Source of the DNA: Faecalibacillus intestinalis
Lineage (GTDB): Bacteria; Bacillota_I; Bacilli_A; Erysipelotrichales; Coprobacillaceae
Reading direction: 5' to 3'
DNA length: 64,000 nucleotides
Assembly (NCBI RefSeq): GCF_003024685.1
Contig: NZ_PYLQ01000010.1
Coordinates: 1-64,000, forward strand
The position numbers and the translations under genes are program-made. Below, piece after piece: positions 18,727 to 27,711 of the stretch. The first letter of the stretch is position 1, and each line of letters opens with the position of its first letter. A model generated the notes under the pieces. The model made no database searches and had not been told where the DNA came from. It worked only from the letters and a program-made list of their open reading frames with translations.

Positions 18727-20079
18727 TTATCCTTCAATAGCTTCTTTAGCTTTTTCTTCTTCTAATAATTCCTTATCATACATTTTAAAGAATGGATAAT
18801 ATAACACAACAGAGATTACAATTAAAATAATATTCAAAACTGCTGCTCTCCAATCTCCTCCACATGCAAGATAAGCACCAATTGGTCCAGGTAATGTCCA
18901 TGGAGCAATTGTAACAGCACAATTAACTAAATGCATTGCTGTAGCAACCCAAGCAATTGTTGCTAGAACTAAAGGAATAACAATAAAAGGAATTAATAAC
19001 ATCGGATTTAAAACAATTGGTGCCCCAAAAATCATTGGTTCATTAATGTTAAAAATAGATGGTAAGATTGTTGTTCTTCCTAAAGTTTTTCCATATTTAG
19101 ATTTTGCTTTAAAACAGAATAAGATAGCTAATCCAAGTGTTGCTCCTGATCCACCAATATGTACAAACCATTGTAAAAATGGTTCAACACCAATATGTGT
19201 TGCTACTTTTCCAGCAGCTACCGCAGCTGTATTTTGGTCTAATAAAATTAACCAAATTGGTCTTGCAAGAGAACTAACAATAGAATCTCCATGAATACCG
19301 AATGACCAGAAAAACATAATTAAGAAAATAATAATTAATGTTGATGGTAAAGTATCTGTTGCATTTACTAATGGTTTAATAAGTGTTCCGACAATACTAT
19401 GAACATCAATACCTAACCACATTGTAATGGTAGACATTCCTAAAATAATAATAATTGTTGGTGTTAAAGATTCAAAAGATCTTGCTACTGCTGATGGAAC
19501 AGCAGCAGGCATCGTAATTTTTATACCTTTTACTTGTGTAAATCTATAAATTTCAACTCCAATAAATGCAGATAAAATTCCAATAAACATACCTGCTGAT
19601 CCTAAGTTTTCTGCAGGAATAACATATCCTGAAGGAAGTTGTTGTAAAAATGCATTTAATTCTGCATTTTTACTTGCTAATGCAGTAATTGAATCAGTCA
19701 CATCTGGAATAGAGACAGGAACAATCGTTAATAAGAATGTTAACTCTGCCATAATTGCTCCACTTAATCCATCTAAATCATAAGATTTTGCAAGTGAATA
19801 ACCAATTCCAAAAACTGCATATAATGTCATAATATACATTGACATTCTATATGGTAATAAAATAGCTACTGCATTAGCTTTGATAAACTTCGCCAAAGCC
19901 CATGATTCAGGCATTTGATTATATGAAAATGCAACAACCATTAATAATGAACTTACAATAATAATTGGTAAAGTAGCAATGATCCCATCACGAATAGCAC
20001 GTAAATGTCTTTGATTGGAAAGTTTTTCCAAAGGACCAGCAAATTTACCTTCAATAATGTTCGAGAACTTTTCAAACAT
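18727..20079 (-). CDS. PTS EIIC, lactose/cellobiose family
   Basis: This 450-residue membrane permease has about 10 hydrophobic segments. The N-terminal LEKLSNQRHLRAIRDGIIATLPIIIVSSLLM and the later NINEPMIFGAPIVLNP motif are characteristic of the CelB/LacE EIIC family. It moves a sugar (cellobiose, chitobiose or a MurNAc-containing glycoside by context) coupled to phosphorylation. No EIIA or EIIB gene lies in the cluster, so it must borrow them from elsewhere. Operon: 11 nt after the small membrane protein gene, before the kinase. Confidence 0.92.
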   Translation of the reverse strand: MFEKFSNIIEGKFAGPLEKLSNQRHLRAIRDGIIATLPIIIVSSLLMVVAFSYNQMPESWALAKFIKANAVAILLPYRMSMYIMTLYAVFGIGYSLAKSYDLDGLSGAIMAELTFLLTIVPVSIPDVTDSITALASKNAELNAFLQQLPSGYVIPAENLGSAGMFIGILSAFIGVEIYRFTQVKGIKITMPAAVPSAVARSFESLTPTIIIILGMSTITMWLGIDVHSIVGTLIKPLVNATDTLPSTLIIIFLIMFFWSFGIHGDSIVSSLARPIWLILLDQNTAAVAAGKVATHIGVEPFLQWFVHIGGSGATLGLAILFCFKAKSKYGKTLGRTTILPSIFNINEPMIFGAPIVLNPMLLIPFIVIPLVLATIAWVATAMHLVNCAVTIAPWTLPGPIGAYLACGGDWRAAVLNIILIVISVVLYYPFFKMYDKELLEEEKAKEAIEG

Positions 20080-20090
20080 ATTTTCTCCTC

Positions 20091-20423
20091 CTATCTAATC
20101 ATTAATATCATCACAAAAGCCATGATTGTAAATATACCTGCAACAATCCAAAAGCTTTTACACATTCCTTTTTTTCTTTCAATATAAAATTGTGAATAAG
20201 CAACAGATAAACCGCATACAATTGAACTAATAATTGCATTAGGAAGGCGAAAATCAATATGTAAATAATGAAAACCATTTACACAAACAATTAAAGATAA
20301 CATTGTAGCACCTAAAATCAACAATGCACTTTTAAATCCAAACATTGGAATATCATAGTCTGTTACCCCAAACATATTTTTATATGTTTTATTTTTTTCA
20401 TTTTTTACAACATATCTTTTCAT
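20091..20423 (-). CDS. Small three-segment membrane protein in the PTS operon
   Basis: This 110-residue protein has a charged N-terminus and three hydrophobic segments (about 29-48, 59-75 and 86-108). I do not recognise the family. It lies between murQ and EIIC with tight spacing and a good AGGAGG site, so it is probably a permease-associated factor. Confidence 0.65.
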   Translation of the reverse strand: MKRYVVKNEKNKTYKNMFGVTDYDIPMFGFKSALLILGATMLSLIVCVNGFHYLHIDFRLPNAIISSIVCGLSVAYSQFYIERKKGMCKSFWIVAGIFTIMAFVMILMIR

Positions 20424-20435
20424 TGCTTATTCCTC

Positions 20436-21335
20436 CTATAAAAAACTTCTAACTGTTAGGCTAATATTACCTTTATTCTTTTCAAGAGCTTCTTGACATT
20501 CTATTTCATCTTTACCCGTAAGACCCATTAAAATAGCAATCTTAACATTAAACTTGCTTTTATTTAATAGTCTTGTTGCTTCTGCTTCATCACAATCAAC
20601 AGATTGGCAAACAATAGAAACAGCTCTCATTTTTAATTTTTCATTTGTTGGTTGAACATCAACCATTAAGTTTCCAAATACTTTTCCTCTTTTAATCATC
20701 ACTGAAGTTGAAATCATATTTAAAACCATCTTTTGTGCTGTCCCAGCTTTCATTCTTGTTGAGCCAGTGACAACTTCTGGCCCTACAACAACTTCAATAG
20801 GATAATTAGCGTACTTTGAAATCTCTCCATTTTGAACACAACACAATGAAATTGTAGAACAGCCAATTTTGCGCGCATATTGCAATCCTGCAATTACATA
20901 AGGTGTTCTTCCTGAAGCAGCAATTCCACAAACAACATCTTTGTCATTTAAATTTATTTTTTCTAAATCAATTTGCGCTAATTGCTTCGAATCCTCTGCA
21001 CCTTCAACTGCTTGAGTAACAGCTTTAATCCCTCCAGCAATAATTCCTTGGATAAGAGTAGGTTCAACTCCATAAGTTGGTGGACATTCAGAGGCATCTA
21101 GTATTCCTAGCCTTCCAGAAGTTCCAGCACCTACATAAATTAATCTTCCACCTAAACACATTTTTTCATAGATACAATCAACCGCTTGAGCGATTTGTAA
21201 TATGACGTCTTGTACTGCAAATGCTACTTTTTGATCTTCATTATTAATTGTTTTTAAAATATCAATAGTTGACATTTCATCAATATGTAATGAATTTTGG
21301 TTTACTTTTTCTGTATCTAACTGATTTAATTTCAT
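20436..21335 (-). CDS. murQ: N-acetylmuramic acid 6-phosphate etherase
   Basis: It splits the lactyl ether of MurNAc-6-phosphate to give GlcNAc-6-phosphate and lactate. The SIS domain shows GGRLIYVGAGTSGRLGILDASECPPT and a later GPEVVTGSTRMKAGTAQK motif, both diagnostic of MurQ. The 299-residue length is standard. The start is the ATG at 21333-21335, preceded by GAAGGAGGGG. It is the first gene of the operon, and an RpiR-type palindrome lies in front of it. Confidence 0.96.
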   Translation of the reverse strand: MKLNQLDTEKVNQNSLHIDEMSTIDILKTINNEDQKVAFAVQDVILQIAQAVDCIYEKMCLGGRLIYVGAGTSGRLGILDASECPPTYGVEPTLIQGIIAGGIKAVTQAVEGAEDSKQLAQIDLEKINLNDKDVVCGIAASGRTPYVIAGLQYARKIGCSTISLCCVQNGEISKYANYPIEVVVGPEVVTGSTRMKAGTAQKMVLNMISTSVMIKRGKVFGNLMVDVQPTNEKLKMRAVSIVCQSVDCDEAEATRLLNKSKFNVKIAILMGLTGKDEIECQEALEKNKGNISLTVRSFL

Positions 21336-21365
21336 TAATATGGCCCCTCCTTCCAATATCATTAT

Positions 21366-21396
21366 ATTATTATTGAAATATTATTTCAATAATAAT
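21366..21396 (-). promoter_or_regulatory. RpiR/MurR operator in front of murQ
   Basis: TATTATTGAAAT and its exact inverted copy flank three bases (21368-21394); the dyad extends two more bases on each side. TGAAAT-N3-ATTTCA is the form of operator bound by RpiR family proteins. It lies between murQ and the RpiR gene. Confidence 0.7.
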
Positions 21397-21429
21397 TGAT
21401 ATATTTTAAAATATTATTCCTAAAATAAA

Positions 21430-21451
21430 AGATTCATCTTGAAATGAATCT
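21430..21451 (-). terminator. Terminator of the RpiR gene
   Basis: AGATTCAT, loop TTCAAG and ATGAATCT, then TTTATTTT on the minus strand. It separates the regulator from the murQ promoter. Confidence 0.75.
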
Positions 21452-22295
21452 ACTTTTTAAGAATTGAAACATTATTTCTTGAATCAATCAAATTATCTTT
21501 ATTTTTATCAAAGTTCTTTTTAAACACACCATAATACAATAAATCAGTAATTACAAAAGAAGAAATTCTTGATGAAACTGCTCCTATACGTAACTCCTTT
21601 TCCTCGCTTGGTACTCTAAGTGCAACCGTACTATTTTTTGATATAAGATTTTGATTAATTTGTGTAATTGAAATATACGGAATATTTTTTTCAACTAAGA
21701 TTTTAGAAATATCTACCAATCCTGCCGTTGTTCCTGAATAACTGATGATCAATGCCGTATCACCCTTTGTCATACTTTGCGTAAATGTCATTTGAATATG
21801 TAAATCATTATTATAAATAACCTTTTTCCCAATTCTGATTAATTTTTGTTCAATATCATTAGCAATAACTGAAGAGCCACCTACTCCAAACAGATAAATA
21901 GTTGATGCATTGCATAAAAGATTTATAGCATTTTCTAAATCACTAACATTAATCAATTGATATGTTTTCAATACCGTATTCATATTTAAACGACATCCTT
22001 TATCTACTAAAGATGTCATATCATCATTTTCATTAAAAATAATATCTACATCTAAATCATGTTGCTCATTTGAATGAGATTGTGCTAAATTCATTTTTAA
22101 ATCACTAAAACCTTTAAAACCTATTTTTTTAGAAAACCTAATAATAGCTGCGGCAGAAGTATTTGTCTTCTCTCCCAATGTTTGTGCAGAATAATTTAAA
22201 ATCTCATTACCATGTTCAAGAATATATTTCGCTATTAATTTTTCTGTCGATGTATAACTTTCTTCAAATTCTCTAATTCTTACAAAACCATTCAC
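21450..22295 (-). CDS. MurR/RpiR family transcriptional regulator
   Basis: The N-terminal HTH_6 domain (about residues 1-75) has SAQTLGEKTNTSAAAIIRFSKKIGFKGFSDLK. The SIS domain (about 110-250) has IYLFGVGGSSVIANDIEQKL and LIISYSGTTAGLVDI. Such regulators sense sugar phosphates, for example MurNAc-6-phosphate. It lies upstream of murQ in the same direction with a terminator between them, so it is likely a separate unit controlling the operon through the palindrome at 21366-21396. Confidence 0.9.
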   Translation of the reverse strand: MNGFVRIREFEESYTSTEKLIAKYILEHGNEILNYSAQTLGEKTNTSAAAIIRFSKKIGFKGFSDLKMNLAQSHSNEQHDLDVDIIFNENDDMTSLVDKGCRLNMNTVLKTYQLINVSDLENAINLLCNASTIYLFGVGGSSVIANDIEQKLIRIGKKVIYNNDLHIQMTFTQSMTKGDTALIISYSGTTAGLVDISKILVEKNIPYISITQINQNLISKNSTVALRVPSEEKELRIGAVSSRISSFVITDLLYYGVFKKNFDKNKDNLIDSRNNVSILKK

Positions 22296-22353
22296 ACTAT
22301 CATCTCCTTATTTTCATTATATCAATCACCATCAATAAATTCTATCCTAAAAA

Positions 22354-22373
22354 GAAGCTAGTTTCCTAGCTTC
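22354..22373 (-). terminator. Terminator downstream of MerR paralogue 2
   Basis: GAAGCTAG, loop GAAA and CTAGCTTC, then TTTTTAGG on the minus strand. It lies about 120 nt after the stop codon; the CTATCAC/GTGATAG pair at 22379-22422 lies between. Confidence 0.8.
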
Positions 22374-22493
22374 ACAAACTATCACGAAAGGTAAACATAT
22401 GGACAATCATCACCAGTGATAGTACACATTTTATATGCATAATTATTCTATCATTTATAATTAAATAATTTTTATTTAAGAACATTTTGGTCT

Positions 22494-23237
22494 TTATTCT
22501 TTTTTTAGAATACTCTCTCTTGGATTATCTAAATGATATTCTTTTGCCCATTTTCTAAAATGTCTATTAATATATTGATTAAGTTGTACCATGTCTCGTT
22601 TATTAAGATAAATATCAACCAATCCAAGAGGATCTTCTATTGAATAATCTTTAATTCTTTCCATCATTTGATAAACAACTTCATTATTCATAATTTGAAA
22701 AGAATATGTATCATGTTGTGTAACAACATCTAAATCTACATAATAATTCATATGAGCAACTAACACTCTCATTAGACCTATTGAACTAGACATAGATAAT
22801 TTAAAATATTTTACATCACTATAGTTTATTTTTGTTTGTCCATATTGAAGATAATCTTTATAAAAATATAAGCGATCAGAAATCGTTCCATAATCTAAAA
22901 CGTGATCAACTGCTATTTTAACTTTTCTTCTTTTAATATAATTATTAATTCTTTCATCTATATTTTCTAAATCAAGATGTTGTTTTTTAATCATATCTTT
23001 TTTATTTTCTAAAACATCTCTAATCGACTTCTTATCATTTATAATTTGTTTGATTTCTTCAATCGTGACATCCATTTCTCTTAATAATAAAATAAATTTA
23101 ATTCTTGAAACATCCTCTTGATTATAATTTCGATAATTATTGCTATCTCTTGCTGGTTTTACCAAACCTTCATTTTCATAATAAATCAGTGTTTTCTTTG
23201 TTATTGATAACATTTCTTCTACTTCATGTGTTGTCAT
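22494..23237 (-). CDS. MerR family transcriptional regulator, paralogue 2
   Basis: It matches the regulator at 8724-9470 along its whole length: the same winged helix (THEVEEMLSITKKTLIYYENEG), coiled dimerisation helix and C-terminal domain ending HFRKWAKEYHLDNPRESI. Differences are scattered conservative changes, so the pair arose by duplication rather than a recent copy. Start: ATG at 23235-23237 with AGAGGTGAT. The ligand is unknown. A truncated AraC gene lies upstream on the other strand. Confidence 0.85.
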   Translation of the reverse strand: MTTHEVEEMLSITKKTLIYYENEGLVKPARDSNNYRNYNQEDVSRIKFILLLREMDVTIEEIKQIINDKKSIRDVLENKKDMIKKQHLDLENIDERINNYIKRRKVKIAVDHVLDYGTISDRLYFYKDYLQYGQTKINYSDVKYFKLSMSSSIGLMRVLVAHMNYYVDLDVVTQHDTYSFQIMNNEVVYQMMERIKDYSIEDPLGLVDIYLNKRDMVQLNQYINRHFRKWAKEYHLDNPRESILKKE

Positions 23238-23256
23238 ATCCATCACCTCTACCCTT

Positions 23257-23287
23257 ATTAAACAGTATAACCTTAGGATATGGTCAA
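23257..23287 (-). promoter_or_regulatory. MerR-type promoter with 19-nt spacer (paralogue 2)
   Basis: -35 TTGACC (23282-23287) and -10 TTTAAT (23257-23262) are 19 nt apart. The spacer carries ATATCCTAAGGTTATAC, nearly the same dyad as at paralogue 1. Confidence 0.7.
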
Positions 23288-23367
23288 GTACTTTTTATAA
23301 TAAAGACAAATATAAGATATACATATTTGAATAACTACCATCTTTTAACATAAAACCTCCCGGAATC

Positions 23368-23814
23368 ATGCCAACTTCTTTAAAACCTAAAGATTTAGAT
23401 AATACTGATTTACATGCTTATATAATAGCTAATGAATTGATTATTGATCAATTCAAACAAATCATTTCATTATTTAAACAACAAAAGCGTCTACAAAATA
23501 TGTTAAGCTTTATTCATCAAAATTATTATAAAAGTATTTCTTTACAAGATATTGCTGAAAGTGGAAATATGAGCATAGCTCAATGTTATCATTATTTTAA
23601 AATGATTGTTAAAATGTCTCCTTATGATTATTTAATTCACTATCGTTTATTAAAAAGTATTGATTATCTTTTAGATTCTACTTTCAATATTACTGAAATT
23701 TCTGAAAAAGTTGGTTTTCAAAATGTAAATCATTATATCCAAACATTTAATGGGGCATACACTTTATCACCTAAAAAGTATCAAAAAGAACATAGAAAAA
23801 GGAATTTACAATAA
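23368..23814 (+). pseudogene. AraC family regulator, truncated (DNA-binding domain only)
   Basis: The 148-residue frame ends in a complete AraC-type double helix-turn-helix (SLQDIAESGNMSIAQCYHYFK, then FNITEISEKVGFQNVNHYIQTF and LSPKKYQKE). The usual cupin/sensory part is reduced to about 40 residues, and no ribosome binding site precedes the ATG. It is probably the 3' remnant of a normal regulator of about 280 residues, though a short functional protein cannot be excluded. Confidence 0.6.
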
Positions 23815-23825
23815 TGCAAATTCCT
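23801..23825 (+). terminator. Terminator of the truncated AraC gene
   Basis: GGAATTTACA and TGCAAATTCC pair around ATAA, with one looped base, followed by TTTTCATTCTTT. Confidence 0.65.
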
Positions 23826-23835
23826 TTTCATTCTT

Positions 23836-23988
23836 TCATTTGACAATTTCCATCCAACATAAATAATCAGCGATCTTTACCTTCATCCCTTCTAGAATAT
23901 GAACTCTTTGAAGAGGCGTCACTAAAGATTCTAATGTTCTCCAAAACACTTTTTCGCTCATTTCTTTATTATTTATATAGAATTTCAT
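23836..23988 (-). CDS. Small conserved protein, copy A (50 residues)
   Basis: The reading frame MKFYINNKEMSEKVFWRTL ... ADYLCWMEIVK is closely matched by a 49-residue frame at 25866-26015. Most differences are conservative or silent, so both copies look protein-coding. The protein is small, without a signal peptide or obvious motif. It marks the far end of the first of two similarly built modules. Ribosome binding is weak (TAGGGA). Confidence 0.6.
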   Translation of the reverse strand: MKFYINNKEMSEKVFWRTLESLVTPLQRVHILEGMKVKIADYLCWMEIVK

Positions 23989-24126
23989 TTTGATTCCCTA
24001 CCCTTTTTATATTTTTTATAAGACAACCAAAATCAATTTTAGCACAACACTCTTTTCAGTTCTATATTTCAAACAACATCTCTAAGCCGTATATGTCCAT
24101 TACTTCTTTTTTCATTAATACATCCT

Positions 24127-24156
24127 AATATTTAATTTTTAAACATGATTAGTATA
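24127..24156. repeat. 30-bp direct repeat, copy A
   Basis: It starts AATATTTAATTTTTAAACA and matches 26324-26353 at 29 of 30 positions in the same orientation. Weaker similarity continues for about 45 bp further. Both copies lie between the small ORF and the 3' end of a defence-type gene. The rest of 23989-24254 is AT-rich, with no gene seen. Confidence 0.7.
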
Positions 24157-24254
24157 CATATTTAAAAAGTACAAACAAGAATACGAAAATCACATAATTC
24201 TTCAATATTCTTGTTCTATATATTTATTACTACAATTAGCTATCTTTTTTATAT

Positions 24255-25562
24255 TTAGTTACTTTCGTCCTCTGAAGTATCATGAACTTTATATTCTTCT
24301 AAATACTTACTGACTTCTTGATAATCCTCTGAATGTCTAGAACGATAAACGCATTGATTACTACTCATATATATACTCATTACCGATTCTATATCTTCTA
24401 TAGCTAAATCTTGTAAATGTTTCTTAAAAAAGTTCATGAAACCATCAGCATCATTAAATCCATTATAAGGTGGTACTTTATTTATTAAGATTTTAGAAAA
24501 TTCTGCTAAATCGAAATCTACACTTTCTTTTACAGCATCATATAATGTCATTGAATAAAGTGGTTGTTGAACTATACTGTTATCTTTGAAAAATTCATAT
24601 GGAGTTTTATTAGAACGTGGATAAAATAGTCTATAATATTTTATCCCATTTGGGTTCAGTAAAATTTCGTTGCTGATATATTCAAACAATGACACATCTT
24701 CTTTGATTATATCCAATAAAATTGGAAAATTTAAAATAAGTTCTATTAAGGATTGTTTTCTTTCAGAAGAGTTTTCTAAATTTTCAATACTAATACTTAA
24801 TAATTTTTTTCTAACATCTTCTTCTTTAAATAATCTTTCAAACCCATTTTTCCTTATATGATCTGTCATAGCGTAAACAAATGCAAATAATCCATAAGCA
24901 TTTCTTTCTGCATCTTTATCAGTAGTAATAAATAATAATTTTAAAAATGTTTTATACGACATTTTTAGTGAATCATATGTCATACGTTCCAAATAGTTTT
25001 TGGTTATTTCATTTTTTATTCTTTCATCCAGACTATTTTGAGAAATATCATCAATTCTTTGTGAATAAATTTCAACAACTTCTTCTACTATAGAAAATAA
25101 ATCCATAATAAATGGTGCTTTAACAGAAAGTATATTATCATACATTGAACATATCAACATTCTAGCTTGATAATCCTCTGGAACATATAATGTATTATCA
25201 TTGACCTTCAAATGAGCACATTTGTGTCTACACTCTCTTAAATAATTTACGTCCTCTGTAAATCGATTAAAATACAACTTACAATTTTTATTAAAGAATT
25301 CAATTATTTTCTTTTCGACTTCTAAATATTTTTCATTTTTTAAAATTAATTCATTAATTTCTGCTAATTTTTCCTCAGCCTTATTATTCCCCTCACTTGC
25401 CATAGTTTGTAATTTCATAAACAAATCATAAATAACAAATGAATATAACAAAACAATAGTTGCTCTATAATTTTTACTATAGTAACATTGTAAAATTTCT
25501 TCAAAATATTGTCGAGAATCTGGATTGTCGAAAACTCTTAAATCTCTTTCATCAAATAGCAT
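24255..25562 (-). CDS. Uncharacterised HEPN-like protein, probable defence gene
   Basis: This is a 435-residue, mostly helical cytosolic protein. The N-terminal third carries an R-x4-H-type motif in LRECRHKCAHLKVND, like the RNase motif of HEPN domains. The remaining part has no motif I know. The start has AGGAGA upstream of the ATG. Its place between a small ORF/repeat and a recombinase scar mirrors that of AbiH in the next module. It could be an abortive-infection RNase; the assignment rests on one motif and context. Confidence 0.55.
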   Translation of the reverse strand: MLFDERDLRVFDNPDSRQYFEEILQCYYSKNYRATIVLLYSFVIYDLFMKLQTMASEGNNKAEEKLAEINELILKNEKYLEVEKKIIEFFNKNCKLYFNRFTEDVNYLRECRHKCAHLKVNDNTLYVPEDYQARMLICSMYDNILSVKAPFIMDLFSIVEEVVEIYSQRIDDISQNSLDERIKNEITKNYLERMTYDSLKMSYKTFLKLLFITTDKDAERNAYGLFAFVYAMTDHIRKNGFERLFKEEDVRKKLLSISIENLENSSERKQSLIELILNFPILLDIIKEDVSLFEYISNEILLNPNGIKYYRLFYPRSNKTPYEFFKDNSIVQQPLYSMTLYDAVKESVDFDLAEFSKILINKVPPYNGFNDADGFMNFFKKHLQDLAIEDIESVMSIYMSSNQCVYRSRHSEDYQEVSKYLEEYKVHDTSEDESN

Positions 25563-25686
25563 ATTTCTTCTCCTTTACATATTTTTAAATTAAAATAATT
25601 TGATATTATTTATTATTTTAATAATATCAAATATTACATTTTTCAACAAATTTTACTAAATAAACTTGTTTATATTATCATAACAT

Positions 25687-25745
25687 TTATTTTAATTTAC
25701 TCATAGTAAATTCACACCTTTGATTATCTATTGTTTCTATTTAAT
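25687..25745 (-). pseudogene. Scar of a serine recombinase 3' end
   Basis: On the minus strand the text reads ETIDNQRCEFTMSKLK then stop, matching ETIDDQKCELLLNQIS at the end of the recombinase at 27712. Nucleotide identity is high over about 35 bp (around ATAGAAACAATAGAT) and stops abruptly on the upstream side; one base is missing at the break. The rest of the gene is absent. The flanking stretches 25563-25686 and 25746-25865 hold no gene. Confidence 0.65.
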
Positions 25746-25865
25746 AGGGTAAAATATTTTGTGTAAATTATGATTTTTCAATTATAGAAAATGGACATAT
25801 AAATAAAGAAAAATAGTAAATCACTTGATTTACTATCTCATCTGTCATATTCACTTTTAAAAGCA

Positions 25866-26015
25866 TTACACTATTTCAATCCAACATAAATAATCGGCAA
25901 TCTTCACTTTCATCCCATCCAAGATATGTACTCTTTGCATTGGACTTACTAATGATTCTAGTGTTCTCCAAAATACTTTTTCACTTAATTCTTTATTGTT
26001 AATATAAAATTTCAT
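25866..26015 (-). CDS. Small conserved protein, copy B (49 residues)
   Basis: Paralogue of the frame at 23836, beginning MKFYINNKELSEKVFWRTL and ending ADYLCWIEIV. AGGAAA precedes the ATG. About four fifths of residues are identical between copies. It again lies beyond the 30-bp repeat and the defence gene in the direction of transcription. Confidence 0.6.
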   Translation of the reverse strand: MKFYINNKELSEKVFWRTLESLVSPMQRVHILDGMKVKIADYLCWIEIV

Positions 26016-26066
26016 TTGGTTTCCTGCTTTCTTTTAATGACATCCATTTTACCTCATCTTTGAAGT

Positions 26067-26135
26067 AAAAAATAGCGATTTTTTGGTAGTGACACCCTTT
26101 TATATAGGTGACATCCACGTAAATCGCTATTTTTT
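26067..26135. repeat. Long inverted repeat, possible relic of a mobile element end
   Basis: AAAAAATAGCGATTT and its exact inverted copy (15 bp) flank about 40 nt containing TGACACCC and TGACATCC direct motifs. The TGACATCC motif also occurs at 26037-26044. The form resembles paired ends of a deleted insertion sequence or a small MITE, but it could be a bidirectional terminator. No coding region is visible from 26136 to 26323. Confidence 0.45.
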
Positions 26136-26323
26136 GATTCTTTAAAATATCTTAAAAAATATTGATTCCATCTGTGTTTTTTCGATGATATCCATTTTAA
26201 CTCTTAATTTTGAATTTAGGAGTCAATACAGATGTCATTAAATGTATTTTTAGCCTTTCAAAAAAGTAACTTGGCACCATATATAAAATTCTTACAATCA
26301 CTTTTGCCGCATATATCAAATCG

Positions 26324-26353
26324 AATATTTAATTTTTAAACAAGATTAGTATA
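26324..26353. repeat. 30-bp direct repeat, copy B
   Basis: Second copy of the repeat at 24127-24156, one mismatch (A for T in AAACAAGATT). It lies 77 bp beyond the AbiH stop codon. Confidence 0.7.
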
Positions 26354-26430
26354 TCATATTAAAAATATACTAACAAGAATTCAGAACCCACATACTTCTT
26401 TAATTTAACAAGTAGAAATAACTGATTACT

Positions 26431-27630
26431 TTAATCTGCTTCAGGAAGTGTCTGTGGTTTAAATTCAATAGTTTTATATGCTCCACACGTTCTATCTATC
26501 AATTCATCAGCTCCCATAATTTGTACTAGATTTCTTATTAATTTACTTAACTCTTTTTTGTCATCCTTATTTTTTCGATGATAGTATATTTTAGTTTTCA
26601 CATTATTATTACATATTAATAATTTTAAAATATCTTTATCAGTTTTATCTAATGAATGACCAAAAATATAAAGTTCATATGATGAAAATAAATTACGTCT
26701 TATCTTATCTACCCATTCCATGTAAAAACTGTCTGTAGATTTATAAATTCTTTGATAGAATTTCTTAAATGCTAAAAATTCTAACTTTTCATCTCTGTCA
26801 TGACCTTCTAGATACTCATCAATTCCAAGAACCAAATTACAAGTATCTACATTATTATTTATATCCGCTTTACCATGTACATAATCATATTCAATTTTAT
26901 TTGATTGATCATATATTCTTTCATATGTATTAGAATAATTAAATGACAAAACATAATCTGGATTAATATCTTTGATATCATCATTTTTTTGTAACACTTC
27001 TATTTTATTTATAAATTCACAAATATAGATTTCCAATGTCCTTATTAACTTATCCAAATCCAGAGTCATTTTTTCAATATATTCATCAAAAATTTCTAAA
27101 TTTGTATACATATCATCTAGATTTGATTTTTTAAACTTTTTAAGTTTTTTTGAAATATTCACAAAATTCTGTACAACTTCTAATTTTATGACTTTGCTCC
27201 CTTCACCTTGTTGTATACGTTCTCTTCTTTCTATATTATTTCTTATGCATTCAAATGCTTGTATTACATTTGAAATTTCAGATTCAAAATCTATCCAGTT
27301 TTTTCCAAGAGTATATCTAATATTTAAAAAATAATGTATCCAAATATTCTCTTTAATATTATCATATATTTCAATAGCTAATTTATCTGGATTATCATTT
27401 CTTTTTTTATACCACTCTAGTAACTTGTCTTTTATAGAATCATCTACATCCCAAGTATTAAGAGCAGATTTCTCATATGCTTTGTCATCTATATGCATTA
27501 GATATGTAAACATCCTTGATACCTTATCACAAAAATCAAGAAAATAACTATATGATGTTGGTAACCCATGTGCTAAATCGAACCCATTACCAATCAACAA
27601 TATTCTTGTAACTCCTGTGTCTATATTCAT
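26431..27630 (-). CDS. abiH: AbiH family abortive infection protein
   Basis: The N-terminal motif RILLIGNGFDLAHGLPTSYSYFLDF is the signature of bacteriophage abortive infection protein AbiH. The C-terminal region contains YVHGKAD and SYELYIFGHSLDKTDKDIL, also family features. The 399-residue length is typical. AbiH blocks phage multiplication by an unknown mechanism. The start has GGGAGG upstream. It sits immediately downstream of the integrase gene, a common cargo position. Confidence 0.9.
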   Translation of the reverse strand: MNIDTGVTRILLIGNGFDLAHGLPTSYSYFLDFCDKVSRMFTYLMHIDDKAYEKSALNTWDVDDSIKDKLLEWYKKRNDNPDKLAIEIYDNIKENIWIHYFLNIRYTLGKNWIDFESEISNVIQAFECIRNNIERRERIQQGEGSKVIKLEVVQNFVNISKKLKKFKKSNLDDMYTNLEIFDEYIEKMTLDLDKLIRTLEIYICEFINKIEVLQKNDDIKDINPDYVLSFNYSNTYERIYDQSNKIEYDYVHGKADINNNVDTCNLVLGIDEYLEGHDRDEKLEFLAFKKFYQRIYKSTDSFYMEWVDKIRRNLFSSYELYIFGHSLDKTDKDILKLLICNNNVKTKIYYHRKNKDDKKELSKLIRNLVQIMGADELIDRTCGAYKTIEFKPQTLPEAD

Positions 27631-27711
27631 AATGTTCCTCCCATCTATTTAGTAATTATTAAATATATTTTACTATATTTAATAATCATTTGCATTCATC
27701 TAAAAAAATTT

